From the NCBI GenBank assembly GCA_937918905.1, contig CAKZSH010000056.1:1-45085 (forward strand): a DNA stretch of 45,085 bases, read 5' to 3'. The notes beneath the pieces are model-generated. The model searched no databases. It had not been told where the DNA came from and worked only from the letters and a program-made list of their open reading frames with translations. Source of the DNA: an uncultured Saprospiraceae bacterium (lineage in GTDB: Bacteria > Bacteroidota > Bacteroidia > Chitinophagales > Saprospiraceae). Of this stretch, positions 1-7,814 are shown piece after piece. The translations under genes and the position numbers were made by a program. The stretch's first letter is position 1. The number at the start of each line of letters is the position of its first letter.

Positions 1-137
1 GTGCAAATTTCATAGTTGAATTAAGTGCTACAAAAGAGAAAATAAAACCATTAATTCAAGCCATTATGATTGGGGAGAATGGAAACAATCAGAGTTTTGC
101 CTTTTCTACAGATGGATATTCTGTTAAAGAAAAATAG
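1..137 (+). CDS. 3' end of a truncated gene, product unknown
   Basis: An open frame enters from the left edge and runs 44 codons to a TAG at 135-137. The readable end contains the stretch KIKPLIQAIMIGENGN and finishes DGYSVKEK. The composition looks like ordinary protein, with no rare-codon clustering, but there is no motif I recognise and the start lies outside the window. It is followed by an A/T-rich gap holding a small hairpin (183-213) and a copy of a dispersed repeat. I am fairly sure it is coding and cannot name a function. Confidence 0.5.
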   Translation, partial: ANFIVELSATKEKIKPLIQAIMIGENGNNQSFAFSTDGYSVKEK

Positions 138-182
138 ATTAATTCAAGTTGCGAATAATTTGATATAAGATTATGAGTATAA

Positions 183-283
183 GGTATTGAGACTACGAAC
201 CGTTCTCAATACCCAATATTGATGTTCTTGTAAGTCAAGGCTTGACTTGAGAAGTCAAACCTTGACTCGTATACAGCCAATGC
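183..283. repeat. Dispersed intergenic repeat, truncated copy, with adjacent hairpin
   Basis: Positions 216-283 match positions 18703-18770 with only a few substitutions. Both contain the near-palindromic AAGTCAAGGCTTGACTT followed by a CCTTGACTCGT block. Copy 2 is a complete inverted repeat. This copy has only the right-hand part: in place of the left arm there is an unrelated perfect 10-bp hairpin, 183-192 pairing with 204-213 around an 11-base loop. Neither hairpin has a T-tract, so a terminator role is doubtful. Confidence 0.7.
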
Positions 284-310
284 TAAATAATTACTATTTA
301 CGAAAAAATC

Positions 311-346
311 AGCATCCCAAATTTTTGACTAAAAATTTGGGATGCT
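311..346 (-). terminator. Rho-independent terminator of the TPR gene
   Basis: Positions 311-326 and 331-346 are perfect 16-base complements around the loop GACT. Read on the minus strand the hairpin begins 10 bases after the TPR gene's stop codon and is followed by a T-rich run (complement of 302-307). Confidence 0.85.
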
Positions 347-356
347 AATTTAAAGA

Positions 357-1595
357 CTAATTCTCATTACAGAAATATACTTTAGCTTCATTCGCTAACT
401 CATATCCCAAATTGGCACTTCTGTCCAAATCCGCACAACCTGAAATCTTATCATAAAGTAAAAAGAATGCTAAAGCTCGATTATAATATGCTTCTGCAAA
501 TCCCTCATTTAACTTAATTGCATGGGTGTAATCGTCTATTGCTTTCCGATTTAATCCAAATAATAAATGAAGGTTACCTCTATTCTTCCTTAATTCTGCA
601 TTGTAAGGGAATTCATCAATAGCTTTGTTCAAATCAGCTAATGCTCCTCCATAATCGCCAAGTATTTTTTTCGTTAAACCACGATTGAGAAATGCCTCCA
701 TATAAGTATTTCCTCTCATACCTACTATAGTATTATAATCGTCCAATGCTTTCTCATTTTCTCCTATTTGCTTATATAACATTGCTCTTTCAAAATAAGC
801 CTTAGTTAAATCGCCTTGCAATTGAATTGCTTTGTCAAGGTAAGTTTTGGCTTTATCGAAATGAAAAAGTGAACGTTCCATTTGTCCTAAATTATACCAA
901 GCAATCGCAAAGTCAGGCTCAATAGCTACTGCCTTGGAGAAAGCATCAATTGCATCTTCAAATTTTCCTTGTTTCTTTAAGATGACTCCTTTTAAATCAT
1001 ATGCGAGTGCAGATTTAGGAAAATTTTCTAAAATAAAATTAACGTCTTCAAGTGCTTTTGATAATTTTCCCGACTCAACAGATTCTACTACATTTCCTAG
1101 TTTTTCATACTCTAACATTTGAGAATCCTCCTCTATTATTTTTTTATCTAAAGCTTGGTAATAATAGTTAAGTTTCTGAAAAGTACTTAATCCTTTGACC
1201 GCAGCCTCCGGCTCGATAGCTAAAATTTTTGCTAATCCACTATTGCCGTAGTAGCCATATAAGTTAGCCGCCAAGGGATTAATTCGATTAGCTAGTCGAA
1301 GGTCGGCTTCTGCTTCAGTTTGCATTCCTACCATTTTTCTAAACCTAGCTCGAAGTAAAAGTGCCTCAGGAGAATTGGGATTTTGTGCTATGGCATTTTC
1401 TAAAGTAAGAAAGGTGCCATCATAGTCAAAGGTTCTAAATTGTTGCTCTGCTTTTTGTAGTAAAGGTTGTACAGTTCTAATCTGAGTTTCTACTGTGTAG
1501 GTTCTTCCCAACTCAGCATTATTCATTTTTCGAGTCTGACCTAGACTCAAAGTACTCAATAAAAAAATAAAAACTGGAATAATTAGGTATCTCAT
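357..1595 (-). CDS. Secreted/periplasmic TPR-repeat protein
   Basis: 412 residues. An N-terminal hydrophobic signal peptide (about residues 1-19, ending SLGQ) sends it to the periplasm or outer membrane. The rest is a run of tetratricopeptide repeats: one near residues 74-105 and at least five in tandem from about 194 to the C-terminus. They carry the usual G/A-Y/L-A spacing and end in a Sel1-like GCADLDRSANLG segment. TPR arrays are protein-interaction scaffolds; no enzymatic domain is visible. It is transcribed divergently from the ECF sigma factor at 1835. A match to the shared stress-promoter motif lies at 1648-1677, 52 bases upstream of its ATG, so I infer it belongs to the same regulon as the usp, dps and hsp20 genes. 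A strong terminator follows at 311-346. The fold is certain; the biological role is unknown. Confidence 0.9.
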   Translation of the reverse strand: MRYLIIPVFIFLLSTLSLGQTRKMNNAELGRTYTVETQIRTVQPLLQKAEQQFRTFDYDGTFLTLENAIAQNPNSPEALLLRARFRKMVGMQTEAEADLRLANRINPLAANLYGYYGNSGLAKILAIEPEAAVKGLSTFQKLNYYYQALDKKIIEEDSQMLEYEKLGNVVESVESGKLSKALEDVNFILENFPKSALAYDLKGVILKKQGKFEDAIDAFSKAVAIEPDFAIAWYNLGQMERSLFHFDKAKTYLDKAIQLQGDLTKAYFERAMLYKQIGENEKALDDYNTIVGMRGNTYMEAFLNRGLTKKILGDYGGALADLNKAIDEFPYNAELRKNRGNLHLLFGLNRKAIDDYTHAIKLNEGFAEAYYNRALAFFLLYDKISGCADLDRSANLGYELANEAKVYFCNEN

Positions 1596-1647
1596 GTCTT
1601 GTCTTTTAAAAAGTTATTTTAATTAATTGATCTTGATTGAATTTATC

Positions 1648-1677
1648 GCTACAACGCATCAACTACCTATTTGTTCT
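1648..1677 (-). promoter_or_regulatory. Stress-type ECF promoter candidate upstream of TPR gene
   Basis: On the minus strand, AGAACA (1672-1677) is followed after exactly 15 bases by CGTTGTAGC (1648-1656). This matches the motif TGAACA-N15-CGTTTTAGA seen at six other places, with one mismatch in the -35 block and two in the -10 block. It is the weakest of the seven. Confidence 0.6.
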
Positions 1678-1746
1678 ACAACTATTAAAAATAATAGTAT
1701 AACTATCAGATAAAATTGTTAAACTTTAATTTTTTTTATAAATTGC

Positions 1747-1777
1747 TGAACAATATGTTTTTGCCATACGTTAAGTC
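1747..1777 (+). promoter_or_regulatory. Possible autoregulatory promoter of the ECF sigma gene
   Basis: TGAACA at 1747-1752 is followed by CGTTAAGTC at 1769-1777, a 16-base rather than 15-base spacer, ending 57 bases before the sigma factor ATG. The -35 block is perfect. The -10 block keeps CGTT but loses the TAG. Self-transcription is common for ECF sigma genes, but this match is marginal. Confidence 0.3.
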
Positions 1778-1834
1778 AGCAAAAACAAGAGTAAAATTAG
1801 CTTCAACTAAGAAACCAATACTAAATTATTTGAC

Positions 1835-2356
1835 ATGAGAAATTTCCAATTTATTCAAGAGTTTGAGAAACATAGCAAATACTTAAACAACTTTGCCATG
1901 AAACTAACTAAAAATAAAAGTAAGGCAGATGACTTGTATCAAGACACGGCATTAAGTGCTCTAAGACATCAAAATAAATTTACTCCACACACTAATTTTA
2001 AGGCATGGCTAGCAACCATTATGAAGAATTCATATATCAATCAATATCGAAAACACAAACGAAGAAATGAGATGCAGGATAATACAGCAGATAATTTTTA
2101 TCTAAATACTTCTGAAAAAACAATTCCAAATACAGGTGAAATGAATATCAATATTCAAGAAATCACTAAAATCATTGATAGCCTAGATGAAACTTATCGG
2201 ATTCCTTTTTTGATGACGTACGAAGGCTACCAATATGAAGAAATTCAAAGAGCATTAGGTAATATTCCAATTGGAACTGTCAAGAGTAGAATACACCATG
2301 CTAGAAGAATTTTAAAAAATAAAATCAGAAAAATGTATGAAGATGTGGCAGCATAA
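1835..2356 (+). CDS. ECF-type RNA polymerase sigma factor
   Basis: 173 residues, the normal size for an extracytoplasmic-function sigma factor with only regions 2 and 4. Region 2 (about residues 12-77) contains the core-binding segment SKADDLYQDTALSA and the -10 recognition segment with FKAWLATIMKNSYINQYRK. Region 4 (about 113-165) has the helix-turn-helix YEEIQRALGN followed by GTVKSRIHHARRIL. The unusual NIP insertion in the turn (GNIPIGTVKSR) is seen in many Bacteroidota members. It directs core polymerase to a specific promoter set. There is no adjacent anti-sigma gene; the nearest candidate is the RskA-like domain at 15637-15870. The intergenic region shared with the TPR gene holds one good and one marginal match to the stress-promoter motif, which makes this protein the best candidate in the window for reading those sites. 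Family assignment is firm; the regulon is inferred. Confidence 0.93.
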   Translation: MRNFQFIQEFEKHSKYLNNFAMKLTKNKSKADDLYQDTALSALRHQNKFTPHTNFKAWLATIMKNSYINQYRKHKRRNEMQDNTADNFYLNTSEKTIPNTGEMNINIQEITKIIDSLDETYRIPFLMTYEGYQYEEIQRALGNIPIGTVKSRIHHARRILKNKIRKMYEDVAA

Positions 2357-2381
2357 AGACAAATAAAAGCTATTCAAATTG

Positions 2382-2408
2382 ATTCGGAAGATAAGCTCCG
2401 AATTTTCC
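2382..2408 (+). terminator. Weak terminator-like hairpin after sigma gene
   Basis: A 7-bp stem (2382-2388 with 2397-2403) around an 8-base loop is followed by only four T residues. It sits 26 bases after the sigma stop codon and could partly insulate the SPFH gene. Confidence 0.35.
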
Positions 2409-2522
2409 AAAATATTTTTCACACAAAACATAATTGAGATCATTATTGGATGAAATCAAACTAGGCAAGTATTGCCTAATAAAATAGTAACCTAATTTTT
2501 TAAATTTTTAAATCAATACACA

Positions 2523-3356
2523 ATGAATATTCAATTTTTTTTAAAATCATTATTCTTCTTTTTAACAATTACAGTTTTAGCAAGTTGTGCTACAATCAGA
2601 GAAGGAGAGGTTGGAGTTAAAAGAACATTCGGAAAATATTCTGATACTCCATACACCAAAGGATTAAAAGTGTACAATCCCTTCGCATCAAGAATAGTAA
2701 GAATTTCTACTCAAACTGAAAATCTTGAAGTGGACTTAAACATTCCATCCAAAGAGGGATTAACCATCGTAAGTCAAGTATCTATACTTTATAATATCGA
2801 TGGAAAAAAAGCACCTGAACTATTACGAAATATTGGAACAGACTATGAAAGAAATGTTATCTTACCAGTCTTTAGATCTGCAGTTGCTGACGTAACATCA
2901 AGATTCTATGCAAAGGACATGCACACAGGAGAACGATCTACAATTGAGAAAGCAATCAGAGAACAAATGATGACTTTGATGGATGGAAAAGGAATTGAAG
3001 TAGAAGCGGTATTATTAAAAAGCATTCAATTACCACGAAGTTTAGCGAATGCTATTGAAGCAAAATTAGAGGCGGAACAACAAGCTCAACAAATGGAATT
3101 CGTTTTGCAGCAGGCTCAACGTGAAGCAGAACAAAAACGTATCGAAGCCGCAGGAATAAGAGATGCACAATTGATAATTGCAGAAGGACTAGATGCTAAG
3201 ATTTTACAATTCAAATCTATCGAAGCATTTCAAGAATTAGCAAAGTCCCCTAATGCAAAAGTAATTATTACAGATGGAGATTTACCAATGATAATGGAAT
3301 CAGAGATGGGCATTAAACCTACCTCTACCAAGCGAAAGGTAAAGTTACAAAACTAA
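2523..3356 (+). CDS. SPFH/prohibitin-family lipoprotein
   Basis: 277 residues. It begins with a lipoprotein signal peptide whose lipobox LASC puts the lipidated cysteine at residue 22. It continues with an SPFH (stomatin/prohibitin/flotillin) domain at about 28-190, including the start GEVGVKRTFGKYSD and the PRSLANAIEAKLEAEQQAQQ transition. A helical segment rich in E, Q, K and A (about 185-235) is the usual SPFH oligomerisation coiled coil. SPFH proteins form ring- or cage-shaped membrane assemblies that organise or protect membrane proteins. A lipid anchor in place of a transmembrane helix suggests the periplasm-facing outer or inner membrane. It stands alone between two terminator-like hairpins. 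A small palindrome (2462-2478) and an A/T-rich leader precede it, without a match to the stress-promoter motif. Family assignment is firm; the client is unknown. Confidence 0.88.
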   Translation: MNIQFFLKSLFFFLTITVLASCATIREGEVGVKRTFGKYSDTPYTKGLKVYNPFASRIVRISTQTENLEVDLNIPSKEGLTIVSQVSILYNIDGKKAPELLRNIGTDYERNVILPVFRSAVADVTSRFYAKDMHTGERSTIEKAIREQMMTLMDGKGIEVEAVLLKSIQLPRSLANAIEAKLEAEQQAQQMEFVLQQAQREAEQKRIEAAGIRDAQLIIAEGLDAKILQFKSIEAFQELAKSPNAKVIITDGDLPMIMESEMGIKPTSTKRKVKLQN

Positions 3357-3393
3357 AAAAAACGTTTTTCAGAAATTTCGATTGTTAATACAC

Positions 3394-3434
3394 ATGGGCG
3401 AGTTACTATGCTAGGTTAGCTCGCCCATTTTTTA
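3394..3434 (+). terminator. Rho-independent terminator between SPFH gene and HPF-like gene
   Basis: ATGGGCGAG (3394-3402) pairs perfectly with CTCGCCCAT (3420-3428) around a 17-base loop and is followed by a run of T. It is G/C-rich against an A/T-rich background. Its T-tract ends only about 13 bases before the next gene's ATG (3447), so it could also act as a leader attenuator. Confidence 0.8.
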
Positions 3435-3446
3435 AAAACCTTTTTT

Positions 3447-3743
3447 ATGAGAATTACCATCAGAAATAATGCAGCATTGCCCAATAAATATTTACGTTTT
3501 ACGAAGTGGAAATTATACTCCATAAAAGAGAAATTTCAACATCTGATTTATGCCGAAATATTTTTTAACTCGGAAGGACAATCGCCTAAAACATTTATTG
3601 CTAATATCCGATTAGGAATTCCAGGACATGATGTCATATTACAAAGTAAATCAGAAAATTTAGGAGAGGTTTTTAAGAAATCAATACAAGCTATCAATCG
3701 ATACTTAGCTAAAAATAAGCCCACAAAACAAAAAGATAAATGA
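3447..3743 (+). CDS. Short HPF/RaiA-like ribosome-associated protein
   Basis: 98 residues, matching the short form of the hibernation-promoting factor / RaiA family (S30AE fold, beta-alpha-beta-beta-beta-alpha). Visible family traits are an N-terminal IR-N strand, a helix with a basic face (FTKWKLYSIKEKFQHLI), a strand ending IANIRLGIPGHDVILQSKSEN, and a C-terminal helix GEVFKKSIQAINRYLAKNK. Family members bind in the 30S mRNA/tRNA channel and switch ribosomes off in stationary phase or stress. There is no C-terminal dimerisation domain, so it is not a long HPF. The stop codon overlaps the start of the thioesterase by four bases (3740-3743), so the two genes are probably translationally coupled. 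A terminator-like hairpin sits directly before the ATG. The sequence is divergent, so I call it HPF-like rather than giving a symbol. Confidence 0.65.
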   Translation: MRITIRNNAALPNKYLRFTKWKLYSIKEKFQHLIYAEIFFNSEGQSPKTFIANIRLGIPGHDVILQSKSENLGEVFKKSIQAINRYLAKNKPTKQKDK

Positions 3744-4126
3744 ATTTTTTCACAAGAAAATTAATTAAACCAGGTGACCTCAATGCTAACAACACCCTCT
3801 TTGGAGGGCAGTTATTAAAGTGGATAGATGAAGAAGCAGGAATTTATGCAATGACAAAATTAGGTAATCCTAGAGTGGTCACTAAGTTTATGTCTGAAAT
3901 TAATTTTGTAAGCTCTGCAAGTCAGGCAGATGTAATTGAAATCGGTCTAGAGTTTATTTCTATCGGCAGAACATCAATTACATTCCGTTGTAAAGTCAGA
4001 AATCTTTTTACTAAAAAAACAATCATCTCTATCGAAAAAATTGTGTTTGTCAATGTAGATAAAAACTTAAATGCACAACCTCATGGAAAAACGTTAGAGG
4101 ATATTGAAAAAGAATCACTTTTATAA
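3740..4126 (+). CDS. Hotdog-fold acyl-CoA thioesterase (YciA/ACOT-like)
   Basis: 128 residues. The signature at about residues 15-33, N-x-L-F-GG-Q-LLKWIDEEAG, is the catalytic loop and central helix of the YciA/BFIT branch of hotdog thioesterases. VVTKFMSEINFVS follows as the next strand, and IGRTSITFRCKV as a later one. These enzymes hydrolyse fatty acyl-CoA to free acid and CoA in the cytoplasm and work as oligomers of hotdog dimers. The start overlaps the upstream stop in an ATGA arrangement, indicating co-transcription and coupled translation with the HPF-like gene. The length is typical. Substrate chain length cannot be read from the sequence. Confidence 0.88.
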   Translation: MNFFTRKLIKPGDLNANNTLFGGQLLKWIDEEAGIYAMTKLGNPRVVTKFMSEINFVSSASQADVIEIGLEFISIGRTSITFRCKVRNLFTKKTIISIEKIVFVNVDKNLNAQPHGKTLEDIEKESLL

Positions 4127-4143
4127 AAATTAAAATAAAAAAC

Positions 4144-4386
4144 ATGAAACAAGGAATGTTAATTTCAATTGTACTGATTGCACTAGGATTTATTTTTGAG
4201 TGCATACATTTTGCTACAGACTTTGAATTATTTGGAATAAATTTTTTGATGTTAGGAGCTGTATTTATGGTATTGGGTGTACTTAGAATGATTCGAAGTA
4301 TCGTAGTTCCTGCCTTGAATAAAAGAGCCGAAACCCTTGGAGAATACAAGAAAAAACAATTAAAAAATAATAATAACTCAACATAA
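4144..4386 (+). CDS. Small two-helix membrane protein, paralogue 1
   Basis: 80 residues with two hydrophobic segments (about 4-24 and 31-53) and a basic, polar C-terminal tail ending in an Asn run. It is clearly paralogous to the next gene: both begin MK, share the pattern LISxxLIxxGxIFExI, then a short acidic loop, then a second helix and a xxPxxNKR end. It lies 17 bases after the thioesterase and is probably in the same operon. No known domain is recognisable. It is likely an inner-membrane miniprotein. Confidence 0.72.
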   Translation: MKQGMLISIVLIALGFIFECIHFATDFELFGINFLMLGAVFMVLGVLRMIRSIVVPALNKRAETLGEYKKKQLKNNNNST

Positions 4387-4417
4387 AGTAATTTTTCACA
4401 TAAAAACTTAAAGTATC

Positions 4418-4609
4418 ATGAAGAAGCAAACATTTATATCTTTGTTACTCCTTGTTATCGGGATTATTTTCGAACTAATCTACCTAAACATAGATAGTAC
4501 CTTTTGGGAAATAAAACTTTATTTGATGGGATCAGTATGCATTGTTGCTGGCTCACTAGGACTTATAATTTATTCATTAATTCCATTTATCAATAAAAGA
4601 TTAGATTAA
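4418..4609 (+). CDS. Small two-helix membrane protein, paralogue 2
   Basis: 63 residues with two predicted transmembrane segments (about 5-25 and 32-55) ending PFINKRLD. It is a diverged tandem duplicate of the gene at 4144: same helix-loop-helix plan and same NKR after the second helix, but without the polar tail. It sits between the thioesterase operon and the type I-like exporter, 59 bases upstream of the ABC gene. The function is unknown. The two could pair with each other in the membrane, which is inference only. Confidence 0.7.
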   Translation: MKKQTFISLLLLVIGIIFELIYLNIDSTFWEIKLYLMGSVCIVAGSLGLIIYSLIPFINKRLD

Positions 4610-4668
4610 TATTCAGTCTCATTTAAAGAGGCTTATTTACAATACAACTTATAACAATCGAATTACAA

Positions 4669-6384
4669 ATGAAATCGACACAACGATTTTTTAAACTTTT
4701 AGAGCTTGATCGTAAAGATATTAGCTACATTTACTTGTATGCTATCTTTGCTGGAATCATCACTTTATCATTACCATTGGGTATTCAAGCAATTATCAAC
4801 TTAATGGTTGGTGGTGAAGTTTCCTCCTCCCTTTATCTACTCATCGGGATTATTACTGCAGGAATTGCATTCAATGGATTTCTAACGATTATGCAATTGA
4901 CCGTAACCGAGACCCTTCAAAGAAGAATTTTTACCCGTTCCGCATTTGAATTTGCATGGCGAGTTCCTCGATTAAAACTGGAAGCCATTACAGGTATTTA
5001 TCCACCTGAATTAGTGAATCGTTTTTTCGATACCATTACAATTCAAAAAGGTATTCCAAAAATTCTAATTGACTTTTCAACAGCTATTTTACAAATCGTT
5101 TTTGGATTAATTCTATTGTCCCTATACCATCCGTTCTTTATTTTCTTTGGTTTAATTTTGCTTTTACTTTTGATTATCATTTTCAGATTTACAGGAAAAA
5201 AAGGATTAAAGACAAGTCTCAAAGAAAGTAAATATAAGTATCAAGTAGCGCATTGGTTAGAAGAGTTGGGGCGTGCTATGAATATTTTTAAACTTTCAGG
5301 AGTTTCCAATTTACCTATTCGTAGAACTGATGAATTGGTATCAAGTTACCTTGATGCACGAAAAAGTCATTTCAAAATACTCTTAGTTCAGTACGGAAGT
5401 GTAGTGTTTTTCAAAACCCTCATTACTGCGACCTTATTACTTTTAGGTAGTATTCTAGTTATTAGAAACCAAATTAGTATTGGTCAATTTGTTGCGGCAG
5501 AGATTATTGTAATCTTAATTATGAACTCCGCAGAAAAACTCATTTTGAGTATGGACAATATTTATGATGTCTTGACTGGTTTAGAAAAAATAGGTTATGT
5601 AACAGACTTACCTTTAGAGCAATCAGATGGTATCAAACTACAAAAACTTGAAACGGGTCAACGTGGTATCGAAATCGCACTGGACGATGTCTCTTTTCAA
5701 TATCAAGATTCCAATCGTCCTACATTAAAAGATATTACGCTGAAAATTGAACCTGGTGAAAAAATTTGTATTGCTGGATTTAATGGTTCAGGGAAATCAA
5801 CTTTAACGAAATTATTAGGAGGATTATACACTAGTTATGAAGGGATGATATCATTTAACAGCATCCCTCTGAAGCGAATGAACCTTAACAGTTTGAGAAA
5901 AGAAATAGGAACTTTAAGTAGTCAAGATGAAATTTTCAATTCAAGTATTATTGAAAACATTAACCTTGGCAACGATAAAATCCCATTTCAAATCATTATC
6001 AGAACAGCCAAAGAAATTGGTTTACATAGTTATATCAATCATCTTCCTAATGGCTATCAAACAGAATTATTAGCTAATGGTCTCAATGTTCCACGAAGTG
6101 TAAGAACGAAAATTATTTTAGCTCGAACATTAATTTTTCAACCCGAGATTTTATTACTAGATAATTTTATGCCCCGCTTAGAGCGTAAAGAAAAACAACT
6201 CGTCATTAATTATTTGACAGCAGATGAAAAGCATTGGACCTTAATTGGAATTTCAAATAATCCTTCATTTGCACAACAATGTGATCGAGTTATTATTCTT
6301 CAAGGTGGTGAAATCATTGATAATGCTCCTTTTGAAAAAATAAAAACAAAGCCTTTAGTTAAAGAGATTTTCAAGCTCGCTTAA
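4669..6384 (+). CDS. ABC exporter (fused TMD-NBD) with degenerate ATPase motifs
   Basis: 571 residues. An N-terminal six-helix exporter domain (about 1-310) is followed by an ABC nucleotide-binding domain (about 335-571). Order and partners (HlyD at 6402, TolC-like at 7815) match a type I secretion or bacteriocin-type export system; there is no N-terminal C39 peptidase. The Walker A is intact (GFNGSGKST, 370-378). The LSGGQ signature is replaced by roughly VPRSV (474-478). Walker B reads ILLLDN, with Asn499 where the catalytic Glu should be. The switch His is replaced (ISNNPS, Asn530). Q-loop Gln is present in SSQDEIFN. Such a domain should bind ATP but hydrolyse poorly by known ABC chemistry. 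It may be a conserved feature of this Bacteroidota exporter subgroup rather than decay, since the frame and linked genes are intact. Substrate unknown. Confidence 0.88.
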   Translation: MKSTQRFFKLLELDRKDISYIYLYAIFAGIITLSLPLGIQAIINLMVGGEVSSSLYLLIGIITAGIAFNGFLTIMQLTVTETLQRRIFTRSAFEFAWRVPRLKLEAITGIYPPELVNRFFDTITIQKGIPKILIDFSTAILQIVFGLILLSLYHPFFIFFGLILLLLLIIIFRFTGKKGLKTSLKESKYKYQVAHWLEELGRAMNIFKLSGVSNLPIRRTDELVSSYLDARKSHFKILLVQYGSVVFFKTLITATLLLLGSILVIRNQISIGQFVAAEIIVILIMNSAEKLILSMDNIYDVLTGLEKIGYVTDLPLEQSDGIKLQKLETGQRGIEIALDDVSFQYQDSNRPTLKDITLKIEPGEKICIAGFNGSGKSTLTKLLGGLYTSYEGMISFNSIPLKRMNLNSLRKEIGTLSSQDEIFNSSIIENINLGNDKIPFQIIIRTAKEIGLHSYINHLPNGYQTELLANGLNVPRSVRTKIILARTLIFQPEILLLDNFMPRLERKEKQLVINYLTADEKHWTLIGISNNPSFAQQCDRVIILQGGEIIDNAPFEKIKTKPLVKEIFKLA

Positions 6385-6401
6385 AAAAAAAGAAAAATAC
6401 A

Positions 6402-7778
6402 ATGTTGAATATTTCGAATAATTCAATTTTAGATAAAGTCAATACCAGTCAGCTTAAAAGTTTTCAGAAAAATAATTTACTGAGAGCCAATCGAATGTTT
6501 TCGATTTGGTTAGTTGTCTTGCTCATCATGATTTTGATTTCTTTCTTTTTACCATGGACTCAAAATATTCAAATGAAGGGAAAGGTCACCACACTTTTAC
6601 CTGAGCAACGGCCTCAAGATGTCAACTCTGCTATTGCAGGAAGAATTGAAAAGTGGTATGTAAGAGAAGGTGATTTGGTACAAAAAGGAGATACGATTGT
6701 TTTCCTCTCTGAGGTCAAAGCAGAATATTTTGACCCACAACTATTAGAAAGAGCATCCAACCAAATTGCAGCCAAACAAGGCTCGATGAATAGTTACGAA
6801 CAAAAAGCAAACGCATTGGATAATCAAATATCTGCGCTACGCCTAGAATTGGGATTCAAGAAAAAACAGTTACAAAATAAAATTCAACAAGCTGAATTTA
6901 AACAGCAAAGCCAACAGGCTGCGCTAAAGCAAGCAGAGATTGATGCAGAGATTGCGGAGTTCCAATATCGTCGTACAGATACCTTGTACCAAAAGGGAAT
7001 TAAGTCATTGAGTGACCTCGAAAACAAACGATTAAAAATGCAATCCACCAATGCAAAATTGGTGACTACGCAAAATAAATTACAAGAGAGTGGTAACGAT
7101 TTGAGTATTGCACAGATAGCATTAGAGACTATTGATAATGAGTATAACAATAAAATTGCAAAAGCTCAATCGGATAAGTTTTCGACTCGCTCCGCTCAAT
7201 TTGAGGCAGAAGGAAATTTAAATAAATTACAAAATCAGTATGCTAATTATAGCCAAAGAAATAGCATGTATTATATCATTGCTCCTCAGTCAGGGTATAT
7301 TACCAAAACTATAAAATCAGGAATTGGTGAAATTATTAAGGAAGGAGATAAAGTGGTAACAATTGTTCCTTATGAACGAGACTTAGCAGTAGAAATGTAT
7401 GTCCGCCCTATGGATTTGCCATTGATGAATACGGGGCAAGAAGTACGATTAGTTTTTGATGGTTGGCAAGCCTTTATCATCTCTGGATGGTCTGATTTTT
7501 CTTTTGGAACTTATAGTGGTGAAGTCGTGGCAATTGACAATATTCCAAACGATAATAGTATGTATCGAATCATGATAAAATCAAATCAACCTGATCTGCC
7601 CTTCCCTGATTTACTTCGTGTGGGTGCAGGTGTACAGGGTATAGCATTGTTAAAAGATGTTCCAGTCTGGTATGAAGTCTGGAGACAACTCAATGGTTTC
7701 CCACCTGATTTTTATGAAAATGATATTAAGAAAAATGAATCCAAATTTAAACCACCTGTAAAATCTGTGGCGAAGTAA
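6402..7778 (+). CDS. HlyD-family membrane fusion protein
   Basis: 458 residues. One transmembrane helix near residues 33-50 (IWLVVLLIMILISFFLPW) anchors it in the inner membrane. A split biotinyl-lipoyl domain (around 65-105, SAIAGRIEKWYVREGDLVQKGD, and around 300-325) surrounds a long alpha-helical hairpin (about 120-290) rich in Q, K, E and A. A beta-barrel part follows (IVPYERDLAVEMYV onward). The adaptor bridges the ABC exporter and the outer-membrane TolC-like channel. It starts 17 bases after the ABC gene, in the same operon. The C-terminus ends in a basic tail. Length and domain order are normal for HlyD partners of type I systems. Confidence 0.9.
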   Translation: MLNISNNSILDKVNTSQLKSFQKNNLLRANRMFSIWLVVLLIMILISFFLPWTQNIQMKGKVTTLLPEQRPQDVNSAIAGRIEKWYVREGDLVQKGDTIVFLSEVKAEYFDPQLLERASNQIAAKQGSMNSYEQKANALDNQISALRLELGFKKKQLQNKIQQAEFKQQSQQAALKQAEIDAEIAEFQYRRTDTLYQKGIKSLSDLENKRLKMQSTNAKLVTTQNKLQESGNDLSIAQIALETIDNEYNNKIAKAQSDKFSTRSAQFEAEGNLNKLQNQYANYSQRNSMYYIIAPQSGYITKTIKSGIGEIIKEGDKVVTIVPYERDLAVEMYVRPMDLPLMNTGQEVRLVFDGWQAFIISGWSDFSFGTYSGEVVAIDNIPNDNSMYRIMIKSNQPDLPFPDLLRVGAGVQGIALLKDVPVWYEVWRQLNGFPPDFYENDIKKNESKFKPPVKSVAK

Positions 7779-7814
7779 TTTTTATTTTTTATAATCAACT
7801 TTGAATATAAAAAC

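Noticed and set aside
4050-4349. Minus-strand open frame of 99 codons
   Set aside because: It is antisense to the thioesterase end and the first miniprotein, which have clear coding character.
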